Below, one piece after another: positions 3,244 through 5,101 of a DNA stretch of 5,101 nt. Numbering within the stretch: the stretch's first letter is position 1; every line of letters starts with the position of its first letter. The translations under genes and the position numbers were made by a program. Origin of the DNA: Betaproteobacteria bacterium (lineage in GTDB: Bacteria > Pseudomonadota > Gammaproteobacteria > Burkholderiales > SG8-39); the NCBI GenBank assembly GCA_019509895.1, contig JAEKLK010000322.1, positions 1 to 5,101 on the forward strand, written 5' to 3'. The notes beneath the pieces are model-generated. The model made no database searches. It was not told the origin of the DNA and worked only from the letters and a program-made list of their open reading frames with translations.

Positions 3244-5101
3244 GTGCGCAAGCTCGCGCTCCTTGCCGGCGTGGCCGGCGCCCTTGTCGGCCTCTATGCC
3301 GTTTTCGGCTTCCTGGTCGCGCCCTCCCTCGTTCGTAGCACGCTCGTCCAGCGTGCTGCCGAAGCCGGGTACGACTTGCGCGTGGGCAAGGTCGCGACCA
3401 ATCCGTTTTCGCTCTCGGCCCACATCGATGATGTGCAACTCGTGATGCGCGAGGGCGAGCCGCTCTTCACTACGCGGCGCGCGAGCGTCGAGCTTGCCGG
3501 CGCAGCATCGCTCTGGCGCCGCACGTGGATCGTCGACGCATTGCGGCTGGAAGAACCGGTGCTCTCAGCCCTGCCACGCGCAAATGCGCCGCGCGGCTCG
3601 GGGCGCGTCGCCGTCATCGTGCGCAAATTCGCGCTCACGGGCGGCGTGGTCGCGCTCCGCGGGATTCCCCGCCTGCAGCGCGTCAGCCTGCAGGCGCAGG
3701 ATCTGTCGCCGCTCGAGGGGCACGAGAACGCCTTCAGCATCAACGCCGCCCTGGCGAGCGGCGGCACGGCGAAGAGCGACGGCACGCTCACGCTCGCACC
3801 CCTGGCAGCAAACGGCGAGCTGCAGCTCGAGGGCGCGTCGCTCGCGGAAGCGTGGAACTATCTGCCACCGACGGCGGGCAAGGCGCCGGCGGGCCGCATT
3901 TCCGGATCGCTGCACTATCGCTACGCCGACGGCAAGCTCGCACTCTCGAACGCGAATGCGCAAGCGACGCTCGAGTCCGGCAGTCACCTGACGCTGCGGG
4001 GCGCGCTGACGGCGGCGCCGCTCGACGCTCAGCTCACGCTCGAGGCCAAGGACCTGCCGCTCGCGCTGGCCGCGCCGTGGCTCGCGGAGCGCAGCGCCGT
4101 TCGCATCGCCGCCGGCGTGCTCGATGCGCAGGGCACGCTACATCTGGGCAAGGACGCGCGCTATGAAGGCGCGGCCAGCATCCGCGATGCGCGCATCGAC
4201 GGAGCGCAAGGGGAGCTGCTCGCCTGGCAGAGCCTTGGCACCACCGATCTGCGGCTGGGGCTTGCACCGTTCAGCCTGCACGCCGATGAAATGCTGGCCC
4301 GTGCGCCGCGCGCCAATATCGTGATCGCGCCCGACGGCAAATTAAACCTCGCGGGCGCCTTGGCGGCCGGCGGCAACGGGGGCAATGCGCGGCCGGCGGC
4401 CCGCCCGGCGATCACCATCGGCCGGCTGCGCGTCGAGAATGGGCGGCTGGATCTGGCCGATCGCACGCTCGCGCCGCCGTTCGCAACGACCGTGCACGAT
4501 CTCGCGGGCGCGCTCGCTGGCCTGAGCACCGCGGAGGATGCGCCAGCACGCGTCGAGCTGAACGGGCGTGTCGGCAAGTACGGCGATGCGCGCGTGCGCG
4601 GCGCGCTCGAGCCGGTGGCGCCGGCGACGCGCACGAACCTGGAGCTGCGGCTGCGCAACCTCGCGCTGGCCGATTTCACGCCGTATGCGGTGAAGTTCGC
4701 CGGCTACCGCATCGAGGCGGGGCAGCTGTCCGCGACGCTGCGCTATCGTGTGCGCGAGGGACGGCTGGTCGGCTCGAACGAGCTCGAGTTCGATCGCCTC
4801 AAGCTTGGCGAGAAAGTCGAGAGCGCCGGCGCGCTCGATTTGCCGATGGATCTCGCCGTGGCGCTTCTCACCGACGCGCAAGGGCGCATCAACCTTGCCG
4901 TTCCGGTGAGCGGCGACCTGCGCGACCCGCAGTTCGACCTCGGCGGCTTGATCGCCAAGGCGCTGCGCAACACGCTCGCGAAGATCGTCAGCGCGCCGTT
5001 TCGCGCGCTCGCCTCGCTCCTGGGCCACGATACCGCCGCGGGCGAGCTGGATTACGTGAGCTTCGACGCCGGCTCGTCGAGCCTTGCGCCGCCCGAGGAA
5101 G
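3244..5101 (+). CDS. DUF748/AsmA-like envelope protein, 3' end beyond the window
   Basis: The first 619 codons are open without interruption to the right edge. A short positive start (MRK) and a membrane anchor (about 4-26) precede a long periplasmic region of beta-strand-like repeats. The first AsmA/DUF748 signature is VGKVATNPFSLSAHIDDVQL (47-66). The classic DUF748 block is at about 470-595: LRNLALADFTPYAVKFAGY, then LKLGEKVESAGALDLPMDLA, ALLTDAQGRINLAVPVSGDL, RDPQFDLGGLIAKAL and KIVSAPFRALASLLG. AsmA-like proteins form long bridges or grooves implicated in phospholipid transport and outer-membrane homeostasis; the exact role of DUF748 members is not settled. The GTG at 3244 is the only start between the upstream in-frame stop (TAG, 3211) and the anchor; the first in-frame ATG (3445) would remove the anchor. 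There is no clear Shine-Dalgarno sequence. Family members are often around 1000 residues or more, so a sizeable part is probably missing. The leader carries two regulator boxes and two hairpins. Confidence 0.92.
   Translation, partial: MRKLALLAGVAGALVGLYAVFGFLVAPSLVRSTLVQRAAEAGYDLRVGKVATNPFSLSAHIDDVQLVMREGEPLFTTRRASVELAGAASLWRRTWIVDALRLEEPVLSALPRANAPRGSGRVAVIVRKFALTGGVVALRGIPRLQRVSLQAQDLSPLEGHENAFSINAALASGGTAKSDGTLTLAPLAANGELQLEGASLAEAWNYLPPTAGKAPAGRISGSLHYRYADGKLALSNANAQATLESGSHLTLRGALTAAPLDAQLTLEAKDLPLALAAPWLAERSAVRIAAGVLDAQGTLHLGKDARYEGAASIRDARIDGAQGELLAWQSLGTTDLRLGLAPFSLHADEMLARAPRANIVIAPDGKLNLAGALAAGGNGGNARPAARPAITIGRLRVENGRLDLADRTLAPPFATTVHDLAGALAGLSTAEDAPARVELNGRVGKYGDARVRGALEPVAPATRTNLELRLRNLALADFTPYAVKFAGYRIEAGQLSATLRYRVREGRLVGSNELEFDRLKLGEKVESAGALDLPMDLAVALLTDAQGRINLAVPVSGDLRDPQFDLGGLIAKALRNTLAKIVSAPFRALASLLGHDTAAGELDYVSFDAGSSSLAPPEE

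Noticed and set aside
3494..4166. Plus-strand ORFs of 165 and 213 codons overlapping the DUF748 gene in other frames
   Set aside because: Both give Arg/Ala/Ser-rich low-complexity products, while the frame from 3244 shows consistent DUF748 motifs over its full visible length.

Overview
The window is GC-rich DNA (about two thirds G+C by eye), compact and Gram-negative in style. An OmpR-family response regulator, an NfeD/slipin operon, an AsmA-like DUF748 protein and a palindromic GGGGTCAGGACC-type repeat together suggest a proteobacterium, most likely a betaproteobacterium. This placement is inference; no rRNA or other marker gene is present.

Layout: (1) Positions 1-68, minus strand: the first 22 codons of an OmpR-type response regulator. 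(2) Positions 69-136: a divergent control region with a CTTAAG-N5-CTTAAG box followed by a good -10 (TATATT) so close to the next gene that its mRNA may be leaderless. (3) Positions 137-2216, plus strand: a two-gene operon of a long-form NfeD membrane serine protease and a slipin (stomatin-like SPFH protein), the classic protease/substrate pair. (4) Positions 2193-2329: a 104-bp palindromic element whose left arm supplies the last seven codons and the stop of the slipin, followed by a bidirectional hairpin terminator. (5) Positions 2347-2907, minus strand: a secreted protein that is about 44% serine, carries one canonical EF-hand and contains a 57-bp tandem repeat. (6) Positions 2908-3243: a long divergent regulatory region with two more boxes of the same TTAAG-N6-TTAAG type, then a strong terminator-like hairpin in the leader of the next gene. 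(7) Positions 3244-5101, plus strand: the first 619 codons of a DUF748/AsmA-like envelope protein that runs off the window.

The unifying signal is regulatory. The half-site (C/G)TTAAG spaced 11 bp start to start, which resembles the PmrA/QseB box, occurs once between the response regulator and nfeD and twice between the serine-rich gene and the DUF748 gene. I saw CTTAAG nowhere inside the genes. The simplest reading is a local regulon: the regulator at the left edge controls itself, a membrane quality-control operon, a secreted EF-hand protein and an envelope lipid-transport-like protein, all plausible in a cell-envelope stress response. I found no CRISPR array, tRNA, rRNA, transposase gene or clear novel defence system.
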